64,000 bases of DNA from UBA10649 sp963793105 (GTDB lineage: Bacteria; Actinomycetota; Actinomycetes; S36-B12). Numbering within the stretch: position 1 is the stretch's first letter; each line of letters starts with the position of its first letter. This document shows positions 27,526 to 35,989 of the stretch, one piece after another. The translations under genes were made by a program, and so were the position numbers. Under the pieces are notes generated by a model, which saw only the letters and a program-made list of their open reading frames with translations, did no database searches and was not told the origin of the DNA. The DNA lies in contig CAWBZB010000004.1 in the NCBI GenBank assembly GCA_963793105.1, positions 868,001 to 932,000 on the forward strand. The letters are read 5' to 3'.

Positions 27526-28482
27526 TCAGAGGTCCTTGACGTCGGCCTGCTTGGCCTTGACCGCCTCGTAGGCCTCCACCAGGAGCGCCTTCTCGGCGTC
27601 GGTCAGCGGGGTCTCGACCACCTTGCGGATGCCCTCGCTGCCGATCTCGGCCTCGACACCGAGGTAGGCGCCGGACAGCCCGTACTCGCCGTCGACCCAC
27701 GCGCAGACCGGCATGACCGTGCCCGCGTTCTCGTGCACCGCCTTGGCCATGCGCGCGGCGGCGGCCGACGGGGCGTAGTAGGCCGAACCGGTCTTGAGCA
27801 GTGCCACGATCTCGGCGCCCCCGTTGCGGGTGCGCACCACCAGCTCGTCGATCTCCTCCGCGGACAGCAGGTCGGTCAGCGGCTTGCCGTCGACGGTGCA
27901 GGCCGACGCGACCGGGACCATCGTGTCGCCGTGCGAGCCGAGCGTCAGCGTCGTGACCGAGCCGACCGGCACGCCGAGCTTCTCGGCCACGAAGTTCGTG
28001 AAGCGGGCGGTGTCGAGCATGCCGGCCTGGCCGATGACGCGGTGGTGCGGGAAGCCGGTGACGAGCTGGGCCAGCGCCGTCATCTCGTCCAGGGGGTTGG
28101 CCACGTTGACGATGACGCAGTCGGGCGCGAACTTGGCCACGTTCTCCGCCACCTGGCGCATGATCTTCGCGTTGGTCTCGATGAGGTCCATCCGGCTCAT
28201 GCCGGGCTTGCGCGGCAGGCCCGCGGTGATGACGACGATCTCCGACCCGGCGATGGCCTCGTAGCCCTCCCCGTTCGGGCCGGTCGTCTGGCCGACCATC
28301 TTCGTCTCGTATCCCTCGATCCACCGGGACTGGTTGATGTCGAGCGCGATGCCCTCGGGCTTGCCCTCGATCACGTCGGTCAGGACGACCGTCTCGAAGA
28401 TGTCGTACTCGGCGAGCCGCAGCGCGGTCGTCGATCCGTAGAAGCCTGCGCCGATAACTGAGACCTTGCCGCTGCGTGCCAT
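27526..28482 (-). CDS. mdh: Malate dehydrogenase (LDH-like class)
   Basis: Interconverts malate and oxaloacetate with NAD. 318 residues. NAD motif VIGAGFYGS at about 9-17. Substrate-loop ITAGLPRKPGMSRMDL with Arg residues, catalytic His in TLGSHGDTMVP, and VANPLDEMT are those of LDH-like malate dehydrogenases. The substrate-loop Arg separates it from lactate dehydrogenase (Gln). It lies upstream of icd on the same strand and is divergent from the decarboxylase gene across a strong palindrome. Confidence 0.94.
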   Translation of the reverse strand: MARSGKVSVIGAGFYGSTTALRLAEYDIFETVVLTDVIEGKPEGIALDINQSRWIEGYETKMVGQTTGPNGEGYEAIAGSEIVVITAGLPRKPGMSRMDLIETNAKIMRQVAENVAKFAPDCVIVNVANPLDEMTALAQLVTGFPHHRVIGQAGMLDTARFTNFVAEKLGVPVGSVTTLTLGSHGDTMVPVASACTVDGKPLTDLLSAEEIDELVVRTRNGGAEIVALLKTGSAYYAPSAAAARMAKAVHENAGTVMPVCAWVDGEYGLSGAYLGVEAEIGSEGIRKVVETPLTDAEKALLVEAYEAVKAKQADVKDL

Positions 28483-28521
28483 GTCGAGGATGCGCCTTCC
28501 GGACGGGGGAACAGGGGGGAA

Positions 28522-28537
28522 ATCTTGACGTCAAGAT
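28522..28537. promoter_or_regulatory. Perfect 16-bp palindrome in the mdh promoter region
   Basis: ATCTTGACGTCAAGAT is perfectly symmetric and lies 40 bases upstream of mdh and about 50 bases upstream of the divergent decarboxylase. On the minus strand a -10-like TACGAT (28543-28538) abuts it, so a bound regulator would cover the mdh transcription start. The cognate regulator is not in the window as far as can be told. Confidence 0.6.
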
Positions 28538-28587
28538 ATCGTAGGCAGCCCGGCGATCGCCCTGCGGTGCGGAGCGGTACGAGTCTC

Positions 28588-29965
28588 ATGGAGCGCGATG
28601 TGACCGACCTCACGATCTGGCTGCCGAGGGCCGTCCGGGCGATCGACCGCTGGCAGGCCGCATACGGCGGCGCCCCCGTCCATCCGGCCCTCGCGGTGCC
28701 CGACGATGTTCTCGACGCCGCCTTCACCCGCCTGACCGAGCGGCTGCAGGACAACTTCCCCTTCTTCAGCCCACGCTACGTCGGCCAGATGCTCAAGCCT
28801 CCCCATCCGGCTGCCGTCCTCGGCTATGCGACCGCCATGCTCATCAACCCGAACAACCACGCACTCGACGGAGGCCCGGCCACCGCCGCGATGGAGAAGG
28901 ACGTCGTGACGCGGCTCGCGGCGATGCTCGGGATCTCTCGGCACCTCGGGCACCTGACGTCGAGCGGGACGATCGCGAACCTCGAGGCGCTCTTCGTGGC
29001 CCGGGAGTCCCATCCGGACAAGGCCGTCGCCTTCAGCGCCGACGCTCACTACACGCACGCGCGCATGTGCCACGTCCTCGGTGTCGAGGGGATAGCCGTC
29101 CCGACGGACGCCCTCGGGCGCATGGACGTCGACGCGCTGGACGACCTGATGGCCAGCGGCCGCGTCGGGAACGGTGGTCGTGACCCTGGGGACCACCGGG
29201 GTCGGGGCGCTGGACCCCCTGCACGAGATCCTGCCGCTGGCCCGCCTCCGCGGCGTGCGGGTGCATGTGGACGCGGCGTACGGCGGGTTCTTCGCGCTCA
29301 TCGCCGACGACGGCCCCGAGGGGGTGTCGTCCGCGCCCTTTGCTGCGACCGCCGGAGCCGACTCGGTGGTCATCGACCCGCACAAGCACGGACTGCAGCC
29401 CTATGGCTGCGGCGCAGTGATCTTCGCCGACCCCGCAGTGGGCCGATTCTTCGTCCACGACTCCCCGTACACGTACTTCAGCTCCGACGAGCTGCACCTC
29501 GGCGAGATCTCACTGGAGTGCAGCAGGGCCGGCGCCTCGGCCGCGGCGCTGTGGCTGACGCTCGAGGTCCTGCCGCTCACCGCGGAGGGACTCGGCGCGG
29601 CACTGCGACCCGGGCGTCGCGGCGCGCTCGCCTGGCACGCGCTTCTCCAGGAGTCTGGACAGCTGAGGCCGTATCAGGCGCCGGAGCTCGACATCGTGGC
29701 CTACCTGCCGGACCGGCCCACGATGTCCGCGGTGGATGCCGCCAGCCAGGCGCTGTTCGATCGGGCCGCCGGGGGCGACCCGACGGAGCAGATCCACCTG
29801 GCGACCTACGCGGCGACGGCCGGACAGCTACGAGGGCGCGGGCATGCGTTGGTCGAGGACGTCCCGTCTGCCCGGATCCTGCGCAGCGTGGTCATGAAGC
29901 CGGAGAGCGAGGACGCGATCCCCGCCATCCATGCGCGGCTCGAGCAGCTGGTCGCCCGGATCTGA
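28588..29965 (+). CDS. PLP-dependent group II decarboxylase (single-base frameshift)
   Basis: Pyridoxal-phosphate decarboxylase of the aromatic amino acid/glutamate/diaminobutyrate group, about 458 residues once one base is removed. First part: NPNNHALDGGPATAAMEKDVVTRLAAMLG and LTSSGTIANLEALFVARE. Second part, in the next frame: VVVTLGTTGVGALDP, HVDAAYGGFF and the PLP-lysine motif DPHKHGLQPYGC (Lys about 266). The frames join if one G is deleted at 29167-29169 (GTCGGGAACG to GTCGGAACG). Start is ATG 28588, or GTG 28600, which has GGAG six bases upstream. Substrate unknown. Divergent from mdh. Confidence 0.85.
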
Positions 29966-30031
29966 GACCCGCCGTCCCGATCCCCGTAGGGTCGGTACCA
30001 TCACCGAACCGGATCGGTCGGGAGGCATTCA

Positions 30032-30787
30032 GTGGACAAGGTCGTCGCCAGCGCTGCAGAAGCAGTGCGCGACATCGCGTCGGGGGCATCCCTGGCCGTG
30101 GGCGGATTCGGACTGAACGGGATTCCGACCGTCCTGATCGAGGCGCTGGTCGAGTCCGGGGTCGACGACCTGTCGGTCGTCAGCAACAACTGCGGCGTCG
30201 ACGGCTGGGGCCTCGGCGTGCTGCTGGGGCAGGGCCGGATCGCCCGGGTGACGGCCAGCTATGTGGGCGAGAACAAGGAGTTCGAGCGGCAGTTCCTCTC
30301 CGGAGAGCTCGAGGTGGAGCTGATCCCGCAGGGGACGCTGGCGGAGCGGCTGCGAGCGGGAGGTGCGGGCATCCCGGGGTTCTACACCCCCGCGGGAGTC
30401 GGGACGCCGGTCGCCGATGGCGGCATGCCGTTGCGCTACGCGGCCGACGGGTCCGTCCAGCTGGCCTCGGAACCCAAGGAGGTCCGCGAGTTCCACGGAC
30501 CGGAGTACGTGCTCGAGCACGGGATCCGCACCGACTATGCGCTGGTGCGCGCGAGCATCGGGGACCGGCACGGGAACCTGGTGTTCGCGAAGGCCACCCG
30601 CAACTTCAACCCCCTGGCCGCGACGGCCGGACGGATCACCATCGCCGAGGTGGAGCGGCTCGTCGAGCCCGGCGAGATCGACCCCGAGCAGGTCCACACT
30701 CCCGGGGTGTTCGTGCAGCGGGTGGTGGCCCTCACCCCTGAGCAGGCCGCCGAGAAGCGCATCGAGCGCCGCACGGTGAGCTCATGA
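30032..30787 (+). CDS. scoA: 3-oxoacid CoA-transferase subunit A
   Basis: Alpha subunit of a succinyl-CoA:3-ketoacid CoA-transferase, moving CoA from succinyl-CoA to acetoacetate or a similar acid. 251 residues from GTG at 30032, with GGGAGG six bases upstream. Family segments: GASLAVGGFGLNGIPTVLIEAL, NNCGVDGWGLGVLL, GTLAERLRAGGAGIPGFYTPAGVGT and LVRASIGDRHGNLVF. The beta subunit gene starts nine bases later. Confidence 0.94.
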   Translation: MDKVVASAAEAVRDIASGASLAVGGFGLNGIPTVLIEALVESGVDDLSVVSNNCGVDGWGLGVLLGQGRIARVTASYVGENKEFERQFLSGELEVELIPQGTLAERLRAGGAGIPGFYTPAGVGTPVADGGMPLRYAADGSVQLASEPKEVREFHGPEYVLEHGIRTDYALVRASIGDRHGNLVFAKATRNFNPLAATAGRITIAEVERLVEPGEIDPEQVHTPGVFVQRVVALTPEQAAEKRIERRTVSS

Positions 30788-30796
30788 GGAGGCGGC

Positions 30797-31429
30797 ATGG
30801 CGCTGACGCGTGAGGAGCTCGCTGCCCGGGTCGGACGCGAACTCGTCGACGGGCAGTACGTGAACCTCGGCATCGGCCTGCCGACGCTCATCCCCAACCA
30901 CCTGCCCGAGGGCGTGCACGTCGTGCTGCAGTCCGAGAACGGCATCCTCGGCACCGGCCCCTACCCCACCGACGACCAGGTCGATCCGGACCTCATCAAC
31001 GCCGGCAAGGAGACCGTCACCATCCTGCCCGGCGCCTCGTTCTTCGACTCGGCCACGAGCTTCGGCATGATCCGCGGCGGCCACATCGACGTCGCCGTCC
31101 TCGGCGCGATGCAGGTCTCGGCGACCGGCGACCTCGCCAACTGGATGATCCCCGGCAAGATGGTCAAGGGCATGGGCGGCGCCATGGACCTCGTCCACGG
31201 CGCCAAGCGCGTCCTCGTGATGATGGAGCACACCGCCAAGGACGGCTCGGCCAAGATCGTGGGGAAGTGCACGCTGCCGCTCACCGGGAAGGCCGTCGTC
31301 CACCGCATCATCACCGACCTCGCCGTCATCGACGTCACCCCCGAGGGGCTCGTCCTCGTCGAGACCGCGCCCGGCGTGACGGCGGACGAGGTGCGGGCCG
31401 CGACCGAGCCCCCGCTGCTCTCCGCCTAG
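30797..31429 (+). CDS. scoB: 3-oxoacid CoA-transferase subunit B
   Basis: Catalytic beta subunit of the CoA-transferase, 210 residues, with GGAGG four bases before the ATG. The catalytic glutamate is E47 in QSENGILGTG; VNLGIGLPTLIPNHLP and GGHIDVAVLGAMQVS are typical. Operon with scoA. Its stop overlaps the convergent GyrI-like gene by four bases, with no visible terminator between. Confidence 0.95.
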   Translation: MALTREELAARVGRELVDGQYVNLGIGLPTLIPNHLPEGVHVVLQSENGILGTGPYPTDDQVDPDLINAGKETVTILPGASFFDSATSFGMIRGGHIDVAVLGAMQVSATGDLANWMIPGKMVKGMGGAMDLVHGAKRVLVMMEHTAKDGSAKIVGKCTLPLTGKAVVHRIITDLAVIDVTPEGLVLVETAPGVTADEVRAATEPPLLSA

Positions 31430-31887
31430 TCCGGTCCGGCCGTCCGGGAGGTGCACGGCCAGCACACGAGCGTGCGCGGCTTCGGCACCTCGGGCCCGTC
31501 GAGGTATGCCTCCCACGGAACGCCTGTCGCCTCGTAGCCGTGCTCGGACAGCCAGTCCTCTATCGCGAAGTAGGCGGGGGCGACCGAGTCATACGGGCCC
31601 TCGTTCAGGACCGTGGCCACCTCACCCGCTGGCAGGGACGATGGCTCGACGCGACCGCTGGCGCGGACCGGCGCCGAGACCGGGAACCCCACTTCGAGGA
31701 CGAACTCGTCGCCGGTCATGTCCATGCGGCAGAACGGCGGGCCCGTCGTGGCATCCGGTCCGACGACGTCGAGCACCTCGCCGAAGGCCGCCCTGATGAA
31801 GGGGCCGACCTCCGCCTGCGGGACCCGCCCGCAGACGACGGCGGTGTCCTCGCGCTCGCGCGAGGCGAGCCGGACGGCGTACTCCAT
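31426..31887 (-). CDS. GyrI-like small-molecule-binding protein
   Basis: 153 residues with the AraC effector-binding/GyrI-like (SOUL-related) fold: VCGRVPQAEVGPFIRAAFGEVLDVV, DEFVLEVGFPV and LPAGEVATVLNEGPYDSVAPAYFAIEDWLSEHGY, ending in the WEAYLDGPEVPKPRTL motif. Such proteins bind hydrophobic ligands or act as cyclopropane hydrolases. Excellent ribosome site (TAGGAGG). Specific function unknown. Confidence 0.8.
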   Translation of the reverse strand: MEYAVRLASREREDTAVVCGRVPQAEVGPFIRAAFGEVLDVVGPDATTGPPFCRMDMTGDEFVLEVGFPVSAPVRASGRVEPSSLPAGEVATVLNEGPYDSVAPAYFAIEDWLSEHGYEATGVPWEAYLDGPEVPKPRTLVCWPCTSRTAGPD

Positions 31888-31896
31888 TTCTGCCTC

Positions 31897-32232
31897 CTAG
31901 TTTGGTGGCGGCACCCAGAACGTGAAGACGGTCAGCCCGATTCCCAGGACCGCCAGGGTGATGACGTCGACCTTGCGTGACCGCACGACGAGCATCCCGG
32001 CGTCGGCGTCGGGCAGCAGCAGGCGCAGGAACGCGGCGAGCAGCACGCTCGCGGAGAGCACGATGGAGCCGCGACGGAAGTAGTCCATCGCGATCATCAC
32101 CATCGCCACGCCGACGCCGGTGAGGACCAGCGTGATCGGCCACTGCGCGAGCCAGCTGCGGCGTCGCTCGGGGCGGATCGGGACGACCGGCGCCGACGGT
32201 CCGTCGTCCGCCTCGTCACCGGTCAGTGTCAC
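31897..32232 (-). CDS. DUF3017 membrane protein
   Basis: 111-residue protein from GTG at 32232 with three hydrophobic helices (about 32-50, 57-75 and 88-106), starting VTLTGDEADDG. Upstream in-frame codons run into a tandem repeat and are not credible. The DUF3017 family is actinobacterial, and its gene typically sits between folD and mdh; here mdh is 3.4 kb away on the same strand. Function unknown. Confidence 0.75.
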   Translation of the reverse strand: MTLTGDEADDGPSAPVVPIRPERRRSWLAQWPITLVLTGVGVAMVMIAMDYFRRGSIVLSASVLLAAFLRLLLPDADAGMLVVRSRKVDVITLAVLGIGLTVFTFWVPPPN

Positions 32233-32254
32233 GGCCCCATCGTGCCACGCGGCC

Positions 32255-32326
32255 GGGTCAGGAGGCCGAGGGCGGGCCGCGTCAGGAGACCGGGGGCGGG
32301 CCGCGTCAGGAGGCCGGGGGCGGCAC
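32255..32326. repeat. Three tandem copies of a 24-bp unit
   Basis: Units 32255-32278, 32279-32302 and 32303-32326 share the pattern GCGTCAGGAGRCCGRGGGCGGGCC with two to four differences. The third unit is the 3' end of the YCII-like gene (its stop codon is 32306-32308), so the coding tail has been duplicated downstream. Confidence 0.8.
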
Positions 32327-32665
32327 GTCGCCGGGTGCGGCGAAGGCCTCGAACGCGGCACTGCGCCAGGGGGCGTGTGTGGGCGTGAACCCGATCACCC
32401 GATACCGGGAGACGCCGGCCAGGGAGAACGGGTCCGACTCGGCGAAGGCCTCCGCCTCCGTGCGACTGCCTGCCCGGAACACCAGCACTCCCCCGTCCGG
32501 CGGGTCCTGCCGGCCCGAGACCAGCATGATGCCGGCGTCGTAGGCAGCCTTGATCCAGGCCCGATGCTCCGCGAGATGGTCGAGCACGACCTCGGGCGAC
32601 GCCAGGTACTCGGACAGGGCCAGGTAGAAGACCTCGTCGACCTGTTTCGGGCTCACCGCGGTCAC
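32306..32665 (-). CDS. YCII-related domain protein
   Basis: 119 residues from GTG at 32665, overlapping the upstream reductase stop (GTGA). YCII fold features: a His in LAEHRAWIKAAYDAGIMLVSGRQDPPDGGVLVFRAGSRTEAEAFAESDPFSLAGV. YCII proteins are small ferredoxin-like folds; some act in aromatic or muconolactone catabolism, many are uncharacterised. As the last gene of a long catabolic run it may be an accessory isomerase or dehalogenase-like enzyme; that is inference. Confidence 0.78.
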   Translation of the reverse strand: MTAVSPKQVDEVFYLALSEYLASPEVVLDHLAEHRAWIKAAYDAGIMLVSGRQDPPDGGVLVFRAGSRTEAEAFAESDPFSLAGVSRYRVIGFTPTHAPWRSAAFEAFAAPGDVPPPAS

Positions 32666-33735
32666 GGCGCCGCCCCGTTCGGGAAGCGCGACGACGGCGT
32701 GATGTCGCGAGCCGACAGTGCGATGAGCTCCGGGAGAAGGTGCGGCCCGGGCTCCCGACGGCCGCTCTCGATGTCGTGGGCGAGCTCGATCACCGCTGCG
32801 TTCACGGGAGCAGACCCTCCTCGCGACACCAGCGCGTCGACGACCAGACCGTTGATGTCGTCGACCTCGCTGTGGCGGCCCTTGTTCCAGTCCTGCAGGA
32901 TCGTGGTCGTCGTGTGCGGCAGCACGAAGCCGGCCAGCAGGGTGTCCAGGAGCAGCTCGACGATGCGGTCCTCCTGGTCGAGGTCTCCTGCCTGCAGCCC
33001 GAATATCGGCAGTCGCGGCAGCCCCTGCAGCGTTCCCGCGTCCAGCGCCTCCTGCCCCGATCGGATCATGAGGTCGCGCATGTCGGGGATGCCGGCCGCC
33101 TCGATCATCGGCATGCCGACGATGGCGGTGGTCACCAGGGTCGTGCAGTTGCTGACCAGCTTCATCCACTTGGCGGCCCGGATGTCGTCCACGATCTGGC
33201 AGGTCCCGGAGTGGGTGAGCAGCTCGGCGATCTCGGGCTCGCGACCTCGAGCGGCCGCTTCGGGTGCACCGACGGCGAACCACGAGCGATCCGGCGGGGA
33301 ATGCCGCTCGATGACGCCCGGTTCGTACATGGTCGACGAGATCTCGATGACCGCGCCCATAGCCCGACGAGCACCGACGACGTCGATGATGGCGTCCGTC
33401 GTCATGCCGTTCTGCACGCCCACCACGAGTCCGTCGGACTCCACGTACGGCTCGATGAGCTGGCAGGCCCATCGAGTGTCGTACGCCTTCATCAGGACGA
33501 GCACGATGTCGAACTGCTCGCGCAGGGTCGCGACCTCGCACAGGTTCAGCACGCGGACCGGGGTCACCTGGGTCTCACGTGGCATCTCGACGCGCACTCC
33601 ATGGCGTCGCATCGCCGCCACATGCTCGGGCCACTGCTCGACAAGGGTGACGTCCCGGCCGGCTCTCGCGAGGTCGGCTCCGACGGAGGCGCCGTTCGCC
33701 CCGGCTCCGAGGATCGCGATGCGCGGACCCGTCAC
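32662..33735 (-). CDS. Ketopantoate reductase family oxidoreductase
   Basis: NADP-dependent reductase of the ApbA/PanE superfamily, 357 residues. The dinucleotide motif GAGANGAS is at about 10-17, VLVLMKAYDTRWA carries the family Lys, and AAKWMKLVSNCTTLVTTAIVGMPM begins the C-terminal helical domain. It is longer than PanE (about 300), with an extended C-terminal segment. Located in a degradative operon between EboE-like and YCII genes, so a 2-oxo or 2-hydroxy acid substrate other than ketopantoate is likely. Confidence 0.82.
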   Translation of the reverse strand: MTGPRIAILGAGANGASVGADLARAGRDVTLVEQWPEHVAAMRRHGVRVEMPRETQVTPVRVLNLCEVATLREQFDIVLVLMKAYDTRWACQLIEPYVESDGLVVGVQNGMTTDAIIDVVGARRAMGAVIEISSTMYEPGVIERHSPPDRSWFAVGAPEAAARGREPEIAELLTHSGTCQIVDDIRAAKWMKLVSNCTTLVTTAIVGMPMIEAAGIPDMRDLMIRSGQEALDAGTLQGLPRLPIFGLQAGDLDQEDRIVELLLDTLLAGFVLPHTTTTILQDWNKGRHSEVDDINGLVVDALVSRGGSAPVNAAVIELAHDIESGRREPGPHLLPELIALSARDITPSSRFPNGAAP

Positions 33736-33738
33736 CAG

Positions 33739-34962
33739 CTACCCACCGCCGACCGCAGCGACCTGTCGCGCCAGCTCGTCGCGCACGTACTCGAGCTCGC
33801 GCACGACGTACTCGGTGATGTCGCCGGTCTTCAGGTGCTCGGGAAGCACGTCCCAGGTGTACGTCTCGATCTCCAGATGGGTCGACAGCGGTGACCTGGC
33901 GTGGAAGGCCAGGGCGGCGTCGATACCGGCCCGCGTGGTCCGGAACGGCCCGAGGTCGTCGAGGAACACCGGGACGTGGAAGTGCGTGCGCCAGGAGCGG
34001 GGACCGGGGTCGGCCTCGTACGCGGCGATTGCATCCTCGAGGTTGAGGTACCGGGTCACTGTCCCGTCACGCAGCTCCGTGGTCTGGCTCAGGTAGATCG
34101 TGCCCGTGTATCGCTTGAGCTCAGTCACCATCTCGTCAGTGACGTCGGGCACCTGGAGTGCCGACGCCTCCTGCAGCTTGTAGATGGGGATGGCCGCGTC
34201 GACCAGCATCTGCAGGTCCTCGGTGATGTCCTCGAACTGGACCGACTGGTGGCAGATGTCGAAGACCACGCCCAGGTACCGACGCACGCCCTGGAAGACC
34301 TCCGCCAGCGGCTGTCCGCTCAGCTCGGCCAGGCGCCTGGCGGCAGACGTCGTGTACACGTAGGCGTTGAAGTACTCGACGGTCTCCTCGATCGTCTCGA
34401 GGAAGCAGTAGGGCTCGGGCTCCAGGGCGAGCTTGACCCGACGACCGGTCTCCTTCTCGAGGTTCATGAGGAAGGCGACGACGCGCAGCAGGTTGTCGGT
34501 GAAGGCAGCGATGTAGGCGTCGTCGGCGACGTTCGGCCGGAAGGCGAGCGGGGCGGTCTGGATCGTCGGCTCGACGTCGGGGCCGGTGATCTCGGCGAGG
34601 ATCCTCGCGACGTTCATCGTGTACCGGGTCCGTGCCTGCGTGGTCCAGTCCGGCTCGTAGACCTGCTCCTTCACGACCTCTCCCTTGAAGGGACCGAAGG
34701 GGAAGGCGTTGACCGTGTACACGTAGAGGTCGTTCGCGTCCAGGAACTCCTTGACCCAGGCTCGCTCGGCAGGGTCGGCGATGAGCCGCTCCGCCGAGGC
34801 GTTCGAGATCCGCAGGGACACGCCCATCGGGGCGTCCGGGCAGAACCGGCGCTTCACCTCCGGGACATACGTCTCCAGGCTGGCCCGCATCTCCTCCCAC
34901 GTGTCACCGGGGTGCACGAGGGTCGAGTAGGTGAGGTGGCCGAGGCCGTTGCCGAGGTCCAT
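33739..34962 (-). CDS. EboE-like TIM-barrel protein
   Basis: 407-residue xylose-isomerase-like TIM barrel matching the metabolite-traffic protein EboE family: GHLTYSTLVHPGDTWEEMRASLE at the N-terminus, NAFPFGPFKGEVVKEQVYEPDW, LALEPEPYCFLETIEETVEYFN, VVFDICHQSVQFED and THFHVPVF. Conserved acidic and His residues suggest a metal site. EboE normally sits in eboABCDEF clusters; the other ebo genes are not seen here. In this context a sugar or polyol isomerase or hydrolase role is more likely than metabolite trafficking. AAGGA lies seven bases upstream of ATG. Confidence 0.78.
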   Translation of the reverse strand: MDLGNGLGHLTYSTLVHPGDTWEEMRASLETYVPEVKRRFCPDAPMGVSLRISNASAERLIADPAERAWVKEFLDANDLYVYTVNAFPFGPFKGEVVKEQVYEPDWTTQARTRYTMNVARILAEITGPDVEPTIQTAPLAFRPNVADDAYIAAFTDNLLRVVAFLMNLEKETGRRVKLALEPEPYCFLETIEETVEYFNAYVYTTSAARRLAELSGQPLAEVFQGVRRYLGVVFDICHQSVQFEDITEDLQMLVDAAIPIYKLQEASALQVPDVTDEMVTELKRYTGTIYLSQTTELRDGTVTRYLNLEDAIAAYEADPGPRSWRTHFHVPVFLDDLGPFRTTRAGIDAALAFHARSPLSTHLEIETYTWDVLPEHLKTGDITEYVVRELEYVRDELARQVAAVGGG

Positions 34963-35008
34963 GGAGTGATCCTTGTCTGTGCCGGAGTTCCGTCGCCCGG
35001 GCGGACGA

Positions 35009-35989
35009 TCAGCTGTTCACCATCTCGACTGCCAGGTCGACGACGGACGAGACCGAGGGCAGGACCTGGTCCTCGAGGTGGGTGGCGAACGGCAGCGGCA
35101 CCGAGGCAGCGGCCAATCGCTTCACCGGCGCGTCGAGCAGGGTGAAGCCCTCATCCGCGACGATCGAGGCGAGGGTGCCGCCCCAGCCGCCCTGGTAGGG
35201 GTTCTCCTCGACGATGATGATCCGCGACGTCGTGGCCAGGCTCTCCAGCACGGTCGTCACGTCCAGCGGAACGAGGGTTCTCAGGTCGATCACGTCGGCG
35301 GCGATCCCCTGCTCGGCCAGGAGATCGGCGGCCTGCAGCACGACGGGCATCGACCAGGCCAGGCCGACCAGTGTGATGTCCTCGCCGGTTCGGGCGATGT
35401 TCGCCTGACCGAAGGGAACCGTGTGCCCCTCGGGAGCCGGCTCGCCCTTGGATGCGAAGAGGGCCTTGTGCTCGAAGAAGATCACCGGGTCATCACTGCG
35501 AATGGCGGTCGCCATCATCCCCACGACGTCGGCCGGTGTCGAGGGAGCGGCGATGACCAGCCCCGGGACGGTGAGGGCCCAGTTCTCGACCGCCTGGGAG
35601 TGCTGGGCACCGAAGCCGAGTCCGCCGCCATTGGCGGTTCGCACCACCAGCGGGACCGTGACCTGGCCACCGGTCATGTACCGGACCTTGGGGATCTCGT
35701 TCGCGATGAAGTCCCAGCAGCAGGCCAGGAAGTCGGAGAACATGATCTCGGCGACGGGGCGCATCCCGGTCATGGCCGCGCCCATGGCCGCCCCGACGAT
35801 CGCCTGCTCGCTGATGGGGGTGTCCCAGATGCGCGACGCCCCGAACTCCTCGAACAGGCCCTGAGTCGTCTTGAAGACGCCGCCCGCTGCACCGATGTCC
35901 TCACCGAGGCAGACAACCGACGGATCCCGCCGCATCTCGCGCGCGATGCCCTCGGCGACCGCGTCGCGGTAGGTGATCAGTTCCGCCAT
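35009..35989 (-). CDS. 2-oxoacid/acetoin dehydrogenase E1 component, beta subunit
   Basis: Transketolase-like pyrimidine-binding subunit of a TPP-dependent E1, 326 residues. YRDAVAEGIAREMRRDPSVVCLGEDIG contains the catalytic Glu; DTPISEQAIVGAAMGAAMTGMRPVAEIMF and ENPYQGGWGGTLASIVADEGF are typical of AcoB/PdhB. Overlaps the alpha-subunit gene by 13 bases. No E2 or E3 gene is adjacent, so it must share one, for example with the module at 63 kb. Confidence 0.9.
   Translation of the reverse strand: MAELITYRDAVAEGIAREMRRDPSVVCLGEDIGAAGGVFKTTQGLFEEFGASRIWDTPISEQAIVGAAMGAAMTGMRPVAEIMFSDFLACCWDFIANEIPKVRYMTGGQVTVPLVVRTANGGGLGFGAQHSQAVENWALTVPGLVIAAPSTPADVVGMMATAIRSDDPVIFFEHKALFASKGEPAPEGHTVPFGQANIARTGEDITLVGLAWSMPVVLQAADLLAEQGIAADVIDLRTLVPLDVTTVLESLATTSRIIIVEENPYQGGWGGTLASIVADEGFTLLDAPVKRLAAASVPLPFATHLEDQVLPSVSSVVDLAVEMVNS

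Noticed and set aside
32306..33541. A single 411-codon gene covering the YCII domain
   Set aside because: Its first two-thirds read the reductase gene out of frame. The YCII domain has its own GTG overlapping the reductase stop.
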